Of a stretch of DNA of 64,000 nucleotides, positions 49,213 through 57,997 are shown one piece after another. The number at the start of each line of letters is the position of its first letter. Positions within the stretch are counted from its first letter, which is position 1. The translations under genes and the position numbers were made by a program. Source of the stretch: Sphingorhabdus profundilacus (lineage in GTDB: Bacteria; Pseudomonadota; Alphaproteobacteria; Sphingomonadales; Sphingomonadaceae); assembly GCF_009769755.1 (NCBI RefSeq), contig NZ_SDWJ01000002.1, positions 496,001-560,000 on the forward strand, read 5' to 3'. The notes below the pieces were generated by a model. That model did not search any database. It was not told the DNA's origin and saw only the letters and a list, made by a program, of their open reading frames with translations.

Positions 49213-49440
49213 ATGAAACGGAAATCATCAATAAATGACGACATGCGGTCGCGCTTCTTTCGCAGTTCTATCGCGTTTGTCGGCTTTGCTCTTATCTATC
49301 TCGCAGGAAGCGCACTCCTCAATTACCTGACGGGAGACCCGTGGGAACCCAATTCATTTGTGTTGGTCGCTTACGTCGTAGGGGATTTGATCCTTGTTTT
49401 ACTGCCGGGCATAAAAAACTCAGATGATTGCCAAGCCTAA
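49213..49440 (+). CDS. Small two-helix membrane protein
   Basis: 75 residues from an ATG. A basic N-terminus (MKRKSSINDDMRSRFFRSSI) is followed by two hydrophobic helices (AFVGFALIYLAGSALLNYL and FVLVAYVVGDLILVLLPGI). Weak ribosome binding site (GGGTAAG). Its stop codon lies inside an exact 15-bp tandem repeat. No family recognised. Confidence 0.5.
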   Translation: MKRKSSINDDMRSRFFRSSIAFVGFALIYLAGSALLNYLTGDPWEPNSFVLVAYVVGDLILVLLPGIKNSDDCQA

Positions 49441-49465
49441 TCTTTGCAGCCCTAATCTTTGCAGC
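49436..49465 (+). repeat. Exact 15-bp tandem repeat spanning a stop codon
   Basis: CCTAATCTTTGCAGC occurs twice in a row. The first copy contains the TAA of the upstream gene. Confidence 0.9.
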
Positions 49466-49552
49466 GAGTTTTTCAATATGTCCGCCTTCCCCAACATTCC
49501 AGCTGTGTGCACCAGCATTTAGGTTCGATAAAACAGGGCATTTAGGCAGACG

Positions 49553-50680
49553 TTACAGAAAATCCTGCAGCTGCAAAGTTACTTCACGACGCGTTCCCGC
49601 CCGCTCGACCGTTAGCGCTAGCTCATTTCCGGCAGGTTCAAACATTCTGTCGATGAGTTTCTCAAATTGGACACCAACTAAGCGATCGCCGGCTTTCAGT
49701 TCAGCTTTCGCCGCAGGGCTTCCGGGACCTACCACCATGATTTTGGCGTCAGAGCCGGCGCGATCTATCCAGATGCCCGCACGATTATATCGGGCAGGCA
49801 GTCCGGGAAGCGCGTTACTTTTAAGGAATAAGGTTTGCTCATTAGATGCCGTTGCCATATTAAATCGGCGAAGGATGGGTAGTCCGATAACGCCGTTGGG
49901 AAATACATCCCACTCAGGGTCATCGATAACGGTGACGATCACATCAGGCATTGTCACGCTAGCCAAGGTCAATGTGGCGCGAACCATTCGACCTTTGCCG
50001 TTTGGCGCCGTCGGCGACCAACGTGGTGTGTCCCAAAGCCCCGCTTGCTCCGCGGCCTTGCGATAGATCCGCATTGCTGACGGCATGCCGGTATCAAGTC
50101 CGAATCGAAGCATCCGGCCTTCTAGCATTGCGTCAGCGGCAATGAAGGCTGACCCATTAACATTGCCGTATTTGAATATGGCGCCAGGAAACCGGGTCCA
50201 GCTGCTCCGGTCTGGTAAGCCATCACGATAAATACGCCATTCGCTAGCTTCAAAATCGAGTTCGCAATCGCCAGCTGTGAGTGCCCCAGCGGCAATTGAT
50301 CCGACCGCGCCTTCCCCAAAGTTCACAACATCAACTCCTGCGATCGTCGATACGGGCTGCCGCACTGTGTTGCCGAATGCCAGATCAGGAACGATGAAAA
50401 TCGGATATGCCTTACGACCCTGTTTGAGCCCGAGAAAACTGGAGCCAAGTCGTTTGAGCTTTAGTTGCTGGGCCAGTTTTAATTCGATCAGTCCGATCGT
50501 ACCTCCGGAATCAAAAACAAAGCTAAAAGGGCCGTGCGGCCCGATCGTACAATCGACCAGCACCCGCGTGTCGGTCAGCTTAATAGGAATTCGAAAAGGG
50601 GGAGTCGATCCCCACGCGGTTTTGGCATAAATTGGGGTCGAACCAGCGACAGCTAGGAACGCACGACGGTCTACCGACAT
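49553..50680 (-). CDS. Exported aspartyl protease-like protein with C-terminal PDZ domain
   Basis: 375 residues. The N-terminus MSVDRRAFLAVAGSTPIYA resembles a Tat signal. Two retropepsin-like halves follow: the first with FSFVFDSGGTIGLIELKLA, the second with RFGLDTGMPSAMRIYRKAAE and PNGVIGLPILRRF. Residues 300-370 form a PDZ-like domain (IMVVGPGSPAAKAELKAGDR). Both catalytic Asp motifs (DSG, DTG) are present, unlike the related-looking protein at 21481-22422. Probably a periplasmic or envelope protease; target unknown. Confidence 0.75.
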   Translation of the reverse strand: MSVDRRAFLAVAGSTPIYAKTAWGSTPPFRIPIKLTDTRVLVDCTIGPHGPFSFVFDSGGTIGLIELKLAQQLKLKRLGSSFLGLKQGRKAYPIFIVPDLAFGNTVRQPVSTIAGVDVVNFGEGAVGSIAAGALTAGDCELDFEASEWRIYRDGLPDRSSWTRFPGAIFKYGNVNGSAFIAADAMLEGRMLRFGLDTGMPSAMRIYRKAAEQAGLWDTPRWSPTAPNGKGRMVRATLTLASVTMPDVIVTVIDDPEWDVFPNGVIGLPILRRFNMATASNEQTLFLKSNALPGLPARYNRAGIWIDRAGSDAKIMVVGPGSPAAKAELKAGDRLVGVQFEKLIDRMFEPAGNELALTVERAGTRREVTLQLQDFL

Positions 50681-50990
50681 AATTTTGCTCCGATCTCAGA
50701 TGAATTCGTTATTTAACATCGGCCTGTCACGCTGTCGAGAACGCGAGGCATTGAGCGGACGACCATGGTGGCCTATTCATCCTAGAGGGCTTGGTTCACT
50801 ATCTTAAGAACCGCCTAATCCGGACCTATGGTACCGCTTCACAATTGCGCTTTGTATGGAAACGGGCGTCCGCGCATCTATGCTGACTTGTGGGAACGAA
50901 CTTCTTTAGGAACGCACTGACATCTCCTCCATCGTCATCTTATGCCATCAGCAGGGCTGCTTCCAGCCCGTAGCTGAAAGTCCGCTTTCC

Positions 50991-51080
50991 ACAACTTTCC
51001 AGCCGTTGGTACCTGTAAAGCTGGTCCACAGAAGCAGTCGTAGGCAGTAGGAAAATGCGAGTTGAACGAATGGCAGGTTT
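50991..51080 (+). repeat. 90-bp intergenic repeat, copy 2
   Basis: Partner of 41052-41140, about 10 kb away and in the same orientation. Similarity stops sharply after tggcaggttt. Confidence 0.85.
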
Positions 51081-51187
51081 TGCAAAACGCAAAAGGCTTA
51101 ACGAACGTCTGAAAAGTTAGCGGAATCTGCCAGCAGGTTGCGTCTATGCTCGAACGTCCGTTTTCGCTCTCGTTCGATCAAAACTTG

Positions 51188-51217
51188 CCTGTCCGGACAC
51201 GACAACATTGCGGACAT
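51188..51217 (+). repeat. Dispersed intergenic motif, extended copy
   Basis: cctgtccggacacgacaaca followed by ttgcggacat, matching 42521-42549 apart from one base and a one-base length difference. Confidence 0.82.
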
Positions 51218-51260
51218 TGAAAATGTTCGACCTAACATGGAGGCGTGCTAGAATAATGTT

Positions 51261-51743
51261 ATGAAATCAGCGCGGCCCTTGGCACCAAAATGTCTGTTCG
51301 CAGCTTGGGTGGTTGGCTGGGCGACGGCGGTATACCTGCCAAGTCTCTCAATTGCGGCGTTGTCACTCTCGCCGCTTGCGGCCGGCACAAACGTCTTTGT
51401 AGATACTTTTCAAGTCGCCGATGAGGTTTCGCCTGCTGCGAAGATAGCATTCGCGGTTATTTTCGGCGGCTCTCTGGTTGGCATGCGAATGGCTGCGGCC
51501 AAGAGTCGAATGTTGGTCGACGCGCTGGTCGGCGTGATTAGCATAATCCTTGTGGTGGCCTTCCTCCCCGAAGACTGGTCGAGGGGTTTCGGCATCGGGT
51601 TAAACGGCATTAGGTTCGATACGGTCCCGACAACAATTTACGTCATCGGGGGCTTTCTGGGCGGTATTATTTTTTCGCTTTCTGAAGCGCAGTGTGTTTT
51701 GCATGGCCAGAAACAGACAGTTCATCAATCCGCCAAAGATTGA
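51261..51743 (+). CDS. Membrane protein of unknown function (160 residues)
   Basis: ATG start without a good ribosome binding site. Four hydrophobic helices are evident (CLFAAWVVGWATAVYLPSL, IAFAVIFGGSLVGMRMA, LVGVISIILVVAFLP, IYVIGGFLGGIIFSL). No family recognised. It stands alone between repeat-bearing spacers. Confidence 0.6.
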   Translation: MKSARPLAPKCLFAAWVVGWATAVYLPSLSIAALSLSPLAAGTNVFVDTFQVADEVSPAAKIAFAVIFGGSLVGMRMAAAKSRMLVDALVGVISIILVVAFLPEDWSRGFGIGLNGIRFDTVPTTIYVIGGFLGGIIFSLSEAQCVLHGQKQTVHQSAKD

Positions 51744-52030
51744 TTGTCGCGGCAGCTAAACACAACATTCAGCCGTTGGAACAATGGTCTGGAGACATTG
51801 AAAATGGCCTGTTCGGACAGACAACATTGCTGGCGTTCAGCGTTTGAAATGCGTTTGTCGAATGCCGCCTGGTTGCCCAGAGAACAACGATTATGGCACG
51901 TTCAGCATCGGGGTTTGGCCAGCCAGCATAATTTGGCCGCGCCTAGTTTCCTTCGTCACTATGGTGAGACCAATGACTCCTTAAACCACAACTTCAAATC
52001 TGTGCTGTTGGTGCTGACGGGGAACATCCT

Positions 52031-53281
52031 TCAAAGCTCATCCGCAACGTGGATAATACTTTCGTGTATTCGCCCAAGATCAATCTCGTCAATGCAGTAA
52101 GGCGGCATCACATAAACGCTGTTCCCAAGCGGCCGGAGCAATATGCCTAGCGCTGTGAAAGCAGCCTTGAGGCGAGGTCCCAGTTCGGAAAGATAACCGC
52201 TTTCCGTGGCTGCCACATCTACAGCTATTATAGTCCCAAGTTGCCGCGGGTTGGTGATTGCCGGATGGATCGATAGTTGTTCCAGGCCCGCTGCTTGCCT
52301 TTCGGCTAATCTTGAAATACGCTCGAATACCGGTTCTTCACGCCAAATCGCAAGGTTGGCATTCGCCGCGGCGCACGCAATGGGATTGGCCGTGTAACTT
52401 GATGAATGGAAAAATTGCTTGGCGCGGTCTGTGGAATAATGTGCCGCAAAGACCGCGGGTGTTGCCATGGTAACTGCAAGCGGGAGTGAACCACCGGTCA
52501 GACCTTTCGATAGGCAGAGGAGATCGGGAACGATGCTGGCCTGCTCGCAGGCGAGAAGCGTTCCGGTGCGACCCCATGCAGTCATGACTTCGTCGGCAAT
52601 AAACAGAACGCCGTGGGCGGAACAAATCGCCCGCATCTCGGCAAGCACCCGAGGAGAGTAAATCATCATTCCACCAGCGCCTAGTATCAGCGGCTCGACA
52701 ATGAACGCAGCGGTATCTCCTCTCGCACAGGCACGCTCAAGCGCATCCAGCGTTGCCTGCTCTGCACCAGGTGTCGGGAAAGGTATGGCCTCAACATCGA
52801 ACAGCAGCGGCGCATAGGCGCGGTTGAATACACCGCGAGCCCCGACGGACATGGCACCGATCGTGTCACCGTGATAGCTATGTTCCAGCACTAGGATGCA
52901 ATGGCGATCCTCTTCCCGATTAGCAAAATAACCCAGCGCCATTTTGAGCGCCACCTCGACACTGGTTGAACCCGAATCCGAGAAAAACACATGGTCGAGC
53001 GGTCTCGGCATAATGCGCACAAGTTCATCAGCCAGATCTTCGGCTGGCTGATGCGTCCAGCCAGCGAAAATAAGCTGGTCGAGCTGTTCGGTTTGCTCAC
53101 ATATCGCGGCCATTATCCGGGGATGGCAGTGGCCATGTGTGGTCACCCACCAGCTTGAAATGGCGTCAATGATCCGGCGACCATCTGAAGTGTAAAGCGC
53201 GGCACCTTCGGCGTGAGAGACAAGCGGTATCGGCTCATCAAGCCCATGCTGGTGGAAGGGATGCCAGATTGAAGAGGTCAT
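52031..53281 (-). CDS. bioA: Adenosylmethionine-8-amino-7-oxononanoate aminotransferase
   Basis: 416 residues, class III PLP aminotransferase. It transfers an amino group from S-adenosylmethionine to 7-keto-8-aminopelargonate, giving 7,8-diaminopelargonate in biotin synthesis. It has IWHPFHQHG at the N-terminus, ISSWWVTTHGHCHP, FSDSGSTSVEVALKMALGYF, HSYHGDTIGAMSVG, FIADEVMTAWGRTG and the PLP lysine in CLSKGLTGGSLPL. The start overlaps the bioD stop by four bases. Last gene of the bioF-bioD-bioA operon. Confidence 0.97.
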   Translation of the reverse strand: MTSSIWHPFHQHGLDEPIPLVSHAEGAALYTSDGRRIIDAISSWWVTTHGHCHPRIMAAICEQTEQLDQLIFAGWTHQPAEDLADELVRIMPRPLDHVFFSDSGSTSVEVALKMALGYFANREEDRHCILVLEHSYHGDTIGAMSVGARGVFNRAYAPLLFDVEAIPFPTPGAEQATLDALERACARGDTAAFIVEPLILGAGGMMIYSPRVLAEMRAICSAHGVLFIADEVMTAWGRTGTLLACEQASIVPDLLCLSKGLTGGSLPLAVTMATPAVFAAHYSTDRAKQFFHSSSYTANPIACAAANANLAIWREEPVFERISRLAERQAAGLEQLSIHPAITNPRQLGTIIAVDVAATESGYLSELGPRLKAAFTALGILLRPLGNSVYVMPPYCIDEIDLGRIHESIIHVADEL

Positions 53282-53898
53282 AGCAGGTCTGTGCGGATAA
53301 AAGCTGCAAAAGCTTCGGCGAGCGTGTCTGGGGAAAGCGGATCGAGGCGAGGAAGACGGCCGAGATGAGCAATGCCACCGAGCCTGATGACTGCCTCTTC
53401 ACTTGCCCGGTTCTCTTCACCCATGAATATAATTCCTTGCACGACAATGCGGCGCGACCTCAGTGCCTCAATCGAGAGCAGGCTATGGTTGATCGTTCCG
53501 AGCGACGTGCGGGCGACGAGGATAACCGGTAGACCCCACCACGCGAAGAGGTCGGCCGCGAGTAGGTTATCGGCAAAGGGAACGAGCACCCCACCTGCAC
53601 CTTCAACCACCAAGGGGAGGTTGCCTGCCGGCAACGCCAAATGCTCCAAATCAACCGTCACGCCGTCAATATGTGCAGCTTCATGGGGCGAACATGGTGT
53701 GCCCAATATATAGGCTTCGGGGAGGACATCGGCCTTTCCGCCTGATAGGCGCCGAACCCGTTCGGAATCGGAACCGCCTTCAGTTCCCGCCTGCACCGGC
53801 TTCCAGTAGCGCGCGCCGAAATGCCCCGCGAGCCCCGCGGCAAACACCGTCTTGCCGACATCGGTATCCGTTCCGGTTATGATATAGCGCTGGGTCAA
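53278..53898 (-). CDS. bioD: Dethiobiotin synthetase
   Basis: 206 residues. ATP-dependent ring closure of 7,8-diaminopelargonate to dethiobiotin. P-loop GTDTDVGKT at residues 9-17, KPVQAG near 33-38, and VVEGAGGVLVPF in the substrate region. It overlaps bioF and bioA by four bases on either side, so the operon is translationally coupled. Confidence 0.96.
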   Translation of the reverse strand: MTQRYIITGTDTDVGKTVFAAGLAGHFGARYWKPVQAGTEGGSDSERVRRLSGGKADVLPEAYILGTPCSPHEAAHIDGVTVDLEHLALPAGNLPLVVEGAGGVLVPFADNLLAADLFAWWGLPVILVARTSLGTINHSLLSIEALRSRRIVVQGIIFMGEENRASEEAVIRLGGIAHLGRLPRLDPLSPDTLAEAFAAFIRTDLL

Positions 53899-55031
53899 TT
53901 AGTTAAATCCAGTTCTGCAAGTAGGTCGGCAAGCGCGATTATCTGTTCCTCGCTTACATTGTTGGTCATAGTAATTCTGAGCCGCGCCGTGCCAGCAGGC
54001 ACTGTCGGTGGACGAATGCCGCGCACATCAAATCCCGCATCCTGGATCTTTGCAGCAAGCGCCATAGTCCGCGCGTCGTCTCCGATAATGAGGGGAAGGA
54101 TCTGCGTGCCGTTCACCGTTGCCCCAAGAGGTGCAAAGAGCTTTTCGGCCAGCCGGATGCGTTGCCACAACGCATTACGCAATTCTGGTGCGCTTTGAAG
54201 CAGCCCCAAGCTTGCACGGACAATGGCAGCCATGAGCGGTGAAGGCGCGGTCGAGAAGATGAAACCGCGACCACGATTGACGAGGAAGTCAGCGATTACA
54301 GCAGGCCCGCAAACAAGTGCACCCTCACAGCCGAGTGCTTTGCCGCATGTGCGCAAAGTAATAACATTGTCGCGGCCTTCTAAATGGGCTGCCAGACCGC
54401 GGCCGTCGGGACCGAACACACCTGTTGCATGTGCTTCATCAATCACCAGCACCGCGTCGTGACGATCGCAAATATTGATGAGGTCATCAAGAGGTGCAAC
54501 GTCGCCATCCATCGAATACAGGCTCTCGACAGCGACCCAGGCGCGTCCTGTACCGCCTGCGGTTCGCCACCGTTGGATGGAATCGTCGAAAGCCTCGGCA
54601 CGATTATGGACGACAGATACAAATTCCGCCCTGCCAATGCGCAATCCTTCATGTGCGCTGGCATGAATAAGTTCATCATGGAGAACAAGGTCACCCTCTT
54701 GGGGCAAGGTAGAGAATAATGTCGAGTTGGCAGCAAAGCCGCTTGCAAACCACAGCGCGCGTTCGCATCCAAAGAAGGTTGCTGCCTCGGCTTCCAGCGC
54801 TTCGTGCTCTGCATTATTGCCGCGCAGCAATCGCGATCCGCCAGAGCCGACCGGCACAAAGCGATCCAAGGCCTCGCGTGCAGCGACCGCCAGTATCGGC
54901 GAGCGGGCGAGACCCAAATAGTCGTTCGAACTGAAATCAAAACCTGCCTGCTCACAGAGCGTACGGCGGCGCGAACGTGCTGAGAGTTGTGCCAGGTCGG
55001 CTGTCTGACTTTCAAAGCCCGTTGCTGTCAC
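53895..55031 (-). CDS. bioF: 8-amino-7-oxononanoate synthase
   Basis: 378 residues, GTG start after GGGGTGG. Alpha-oxoamine synthase that joins pimeloyl-ACP/CoA and alanine. Features: FDFSSNDYLGLARSP, GSGGSRLLRGNNAEHEALEA, VIDEAHATGVFGPDGRG and the PLP lysine in LRTCGKALGCEGA. First gene of the operon; bioB and bioC are not in the window. Together with hemA at 20157 it is one of two members of this enzyme family here. No recognisable BioR or BirA site is seen in the 61 bp to the divergent gene. Confidence 0.96.
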   Translation of the reverse strand: MTATGFESQTADLAQLSARSRRRTLCEQAGFDFSSNDYLGLARSPILAVAAREALDRFVPVGSGGSRLLRGNNAEHEALEAEAATFFGCERALWFASGFAANSTLFSTLPQEGDLVLHDELIHASAHEGLRIGRAEFVSVVHNRAEAFDDSIQRWRTAGGTGRAWVAVESLYSMDGDVAPLDDLINICDRHDAVLVIDEAHATGVFGPDGRGLAAHLEGRDNVITLRTCGKALGCEGALVCGPAVIADFLVNRGRGFIFSTAPSPLMAAIVRASLGLLQSAPELRNALWQRIRLAEKLFAPLGATVNGTQILPLIIGDDARTMALAAKIQDAGFDVRGIRPPTVPAGTARLRITMTNNVSEEQIIALADLLAELDLTN

Positions 55032-55092
55032 GACGCCACCCCGGCATCCATTATGTCAACTGCGCCGAGTTGCAGGATGTGGGGAAGCACTT

Positions 55093-55338
55093 TTGTCACA
55101 GCTCGATCCGGTTATTGTGGTTGCGCCAGCAGGTCGGTCTTTATGGGAGCACGCGGGCGAAAGATACCCCGGCATGAAGTATGATGGGCAAAAATGGCGT
55201 GGAATTATTCGGAGGAATTCAAACGCCCTCAAAGCTGCAGACAGTTCACGCCCGCTGACGCGAACCGGCAAGCTACGACTATTTGCCGAAGCGAGTGAGT
55301 TGCTGGAAGCCATTGGCGCCATGCCGGCCAAGTACTGA
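55093..55338 (+). CDS. Small hypothetical protein divergent from bioF
   Basis: 81 residues from a TTG with GGGGAAG seven bases upstream. The sequence (VIVVAPAGRSLWEHAGERYP, KYDGQKWRGIIRRNSNALKA) is basic and looks structured, but I recognise no family. The start codon and short length keep confidence low. Confidence 0.38.
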   Translation: MSQLDPVIVVAPAGRSLWEHAGERYPGMKYDGQKWRGIIRRNSNALKAADSSRPLTRTGKLRLFAEASELLEAIGAMPAKY

Positions 55339-55604
55339 TCGGCATGACCTAACCCGCGAACATTGCGGTCGGTCGATCGGTCGAAACGCTTTCCTGATAC
55401 CGCAATCATGAACCGGACTCAAAGCAGCTGCCGCCCGCGACCTTAAAGTTCTACAGGCGAGCGACAATCTGCACCCTGCATATATCGAAGTCACAAACAA
55501 ACTGCTTCGGAAGTTCAGCGCATATGGAGCGTGATGCATGTCACGCTTGGTTGACCGAATTACGATATATTGGCAAGCTGGGTATAGCTTTAGGGAGGCT
55601 GGTA

Positions 55605-56843
55605 ATGAAGATCGCATCTGCTTTGCTGATATTATTTGGCGCTCCGGCAATCGCCGGAAACCCTGCCTTTGCACAAGGCAATGAGCTTGAAATCGTCAAC
55701 ATCCGGATTGGACAGGGTGATGCCACCTTGATACGTGGACCGGAGAACGCAAGCGGTAAACGCATCGTTGTTTTATTTGATGCCGGTGATGACGCGCGAA
55801 GCACGGATGCTGACTATGAAGGAGGCAAAATTGTTTCGGCCGTTTTGAAGCGGCGCGGGATTTCCCATATCGATTATGTTGTGATTTCACATTATGATGA
55901 AGATCATATCGGTGGCCTCATTATCGACAAGGATCGTAAGAATGCGAGTCTGTTATTCGGCCCGAATGGCGTTCCGGGAGCGCCGGGCGATGATGACGGA
56001 AACGGAAAAGCCGATTGGGCAGATGATGATCCGCAGAGTCCCTATCCTGAGGAATATGGCAAGGGTGACGATATCACGGTCGGCACGTTCGTTGATCGCG
56101 GCGACGAACAAAGTGAATCAAGTGGTCAGCAATTTGGAACTCCTCCTTATAAACTATATGTTAGCCTGGCAAAGTCGAGTGGCAACCGACTATCGCTTGA
56201 TACCCAGTCAAAGCTCGATGACTTTAGCATCGACCTTGGTGAAGGTGCCAAGATGCTTCCTTATGCCAGTGCTGGCCGCATCCGGGGTGGGAGTGGAAAA
56301 GTAGCCGACGTGAACACTGAGAACGAACATAGCGTCTCGATGCTGGTGACCTATGGCAAGTTCGACTTCCTCGTATCTGGAGATCTTATAGGTCAAAAAC
56401 ACGGCAGCGAGGATGCCAAGGTCGAACGTGCCGTTGGCAGCAAACTTCAAGCCGAGGGCAAGATTGTTGATGTGCTTCATGTGAACCATCACGGCGCAAA
56501 CAACGGGTCTGATGCGATGTTTCTGGAGCAGATCAAGCCGACAATCGCCGTGATTTCGCATGGCAATGTTGGCAGTTATAAACACCCAAATATCGCGGCA
56601 TTGAAGCGTCTTGAAGCCGCAAAAGTCTATCGTATTATTCAAACCAAGTGGGGAACAACCGAGCTTTCAATTTGCAAAAGCAAGCAGGAGTGCGAGACGG
56701 TCAGAAAGAATGAGTCTCCCGTGCGAGACATACAGGCGGTCTATCAGAATGACGTTGTAATTACCTCCGACGGTCAGAATTACACGGTCTCAACCAGCCG
56801 AACATTTCCAGCCGATAGCAACCCAAGGCGGCCGTCCAATTAG
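55605..56843 (+). CDS. Exported metallo-beta-lactamase-fold hydrolase (ComEC-hydrolase-like)
   Basis: 412 residues. Start at 55605 after GGGAGG, giving a signal peptide (MKIASALLILFGAPAIAGNP, AFA/Q). The MBL motif SHYDEDHIGG places ligands at His96, Asp98, Asp100 and His101. Further metal-site segments are FLVSGDLIGQKHGSEDAK and LHVNHHGANNGS, and ISHGNVGSYKHPN closes the fold as in the ComEC C-terminal domain. Between the motifs is an acidic loop DDDGNGKADWADDD (residues about 128-141) that looks like a Ca-binding EF-hand loop. Such secreted proteins may cleave nucleic acids or phosphodiesters; the substrate is unproven. Confidence 0.85.
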   Translation: MKIASALLILFGAPAIAGNPAFAQGNELEIVNIRIGQGDATLIRGPENASGKRIVVLFDAGDDARSTDADYEGGKIVSAVLKRRGISHIDYVVISHYDEDHIGGLIIDKDRKNASLLFGPNGVPGAPGDDDGNGKADWADDDPQSPYPEEYGKGDDITVGTFVDRGDEQSESSGQQFGTPPYKLYVSLAKSSGNRLSLDTQSKLDDFSIDLGEGAKMLPYASAGRIRGGSGKVADVNTENEHSVSMLVTYGKFDFLVSGDLIGQKHGSEDAKVERAVGSKLQAEGKIVDVLHVNHHGANNGSDAMFLEQIKPTIAVISHGNVGSYKHPNIAALKRLEAAKVYRIIQTKWGTTELSICKSKQECETVRKNESPVRDIQAVYQNDVVITSDGQNYTVSTSRTFPADSNPRRPSN

Positions 56844-57271
56844 GATCAGCCCTCCTCGATTGATGTTCTTAGCGCGCCCATCTGCTAGAGGGACCGCGCT
56901 TCACACCAAAACGTGGCGCGCCGATGATGCTTGTCCCCAGTTCTCTCTTTCAATCGCACATGGCACTGCCAAAACTGACATTTCACTGCAATAATGGCGG
57001 TACAAAAATGAACTTGGTTACAATTTTCTCAACCAATACCGGTTGGGATCGTGCGATATTATACTTTGCCCACCACCGCTGAAGGTCAAAAGTTGCTAAA
57101 GTGCTGCTTTCAATTTGCGTCCGCAAAACATCAACTTGAATCTTCTTTTGAAGTCTGATCTTTGCAGACCGCATACACAGATTTTCCAAATATGCCGGTC
57201 GCTCAGGCAAATAAGCCCGATATTGCACGATAGCCATTCCGCGATGGATCGAACGGCAAATTTGCCGAATT
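56844..57271. other. Intergenic region between two convergent genes
   Basis: 428 bp. An 84-codon minus-strand frame (56983-57237) exists, but its start lacks a ribosome site and the product is unrecognised. No clear terminator seen. Confidence 0.4.
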
Positions 57272-57997
57272 TTAGAGGGTATTTAATTGCAGGCTTGTCC
57301 ACATCGACAATTCATCCAAACTCAGCGTACGGTGAAATTCAAGACCAACAAGGTCACCAACCTGCCATTTAACGCTTCCCGTTGCTGGACGCAAATCGCC
57401 CTTGCTGATCTGCACACGGCAATCGATCAGGAGGTATTTGTTGAACTGTATTTTGGCACCTCGCTGGGAGATATCACATATCCGTGCATCAGCTAGATAA
57501 GAACCTGAACGCACCAGAATCGGGTAGTTGATCGTGAGCCGGGGACGCCGAGGGCGCATTGCCGTATCCGTAACCAGCGATTTTGCTAAGACCCTTTCTA
57601 CTGAAATCCAGCTGCAAAATCTGATACCAAATGCAGTTCCATTGCGCCACACAACTTCACCCTCGATCCGGTCGCCATCAAGCAATGAAATTGCCACTCT
57701 CTCTCCAGTCTCAAAGCTGAGGTGGCTGTGGACCAGCATACCGCCTTCGGAAATATTGCGCACAACGCCCATGCCTTCAACTTTGTGTACGCAACTGGAT
57801 AGCCTTGCAGCGCGCATTACTGCGCGGTGGCGCTGCCCGCCTCTACGTTCTTCGGGCTTTGCGATTGCAGCCGGCGTCTCAGCATTCATTGTAGGCGGAT
57901 TCCCATCCACATTCACATGCGGGTCTCCGGCCGCGACGTGCGATTCCAACGGATCGGGAAATCCTGCCAAATGCATATATTTATCAGCCATGTTCAA
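57272..57997 (-). CDS. Tandem PilZ-domain protein
   Basis: 241 residues. Two PilZ-like domains. The first at about residues 50-140 has QRHRAVMRAARLSS and VVRNISEGGMLVHSHLSF (RxxxR then NxSxxG, the c-di-GMP-binding pattern). The second at about 148-235 has RPRRPRLTINYPILV and ICDISQRGAKIQFNKYLLI (DxSxxG). Cytosolic; probably a c-di-GMP effector for surface or motility behaviour. Its start overlaps the stop of the upstream exported-protein gene by four bases. The N-terminal 45 residues are low-complexity. Confidence 0.85.
   Translation of the reverse strand: MNMADKYMHLAGFPDPLESHVAAGDPHVNVDGNPPTMNAETPAAIAKPEERRGGQRHRAVMRAARLSSCVHKVEGMGVVRNISEGGMLVHSHLSFETGERVAISLLDGDRIEGEVVWRNGTAFGIRFCSWISVERVLAKSLVTDTAMRPRRPRLTINYPILVRSGSYLADARICDISQRGAKIQFNKYLLIDCRVQISKGDLRPATGSVKWQVGDLVGLEFHRTLSLDELSMWTSLQLNTL

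Larger units (their letters stand above)
50681..51260. other. 580-bp repeat-bearing intergenic region
   Basis: No supported gene. It holds the second copy of the 90-bp repeat (50991-51080) and an extended dispersed motif (51188-51217). Confidence 0.5.

Noticed and set aside
55032-55092. BioR or BirA operator in the bioF upstream region
   Set aside because: I found neither a TTATCTATAA-like box nor a BirA-type dyad.
56983-57237. 84-codon minus-strand frame between convergent genes
   Set aside because: Weak initiation region and no family; possible but unsupported.
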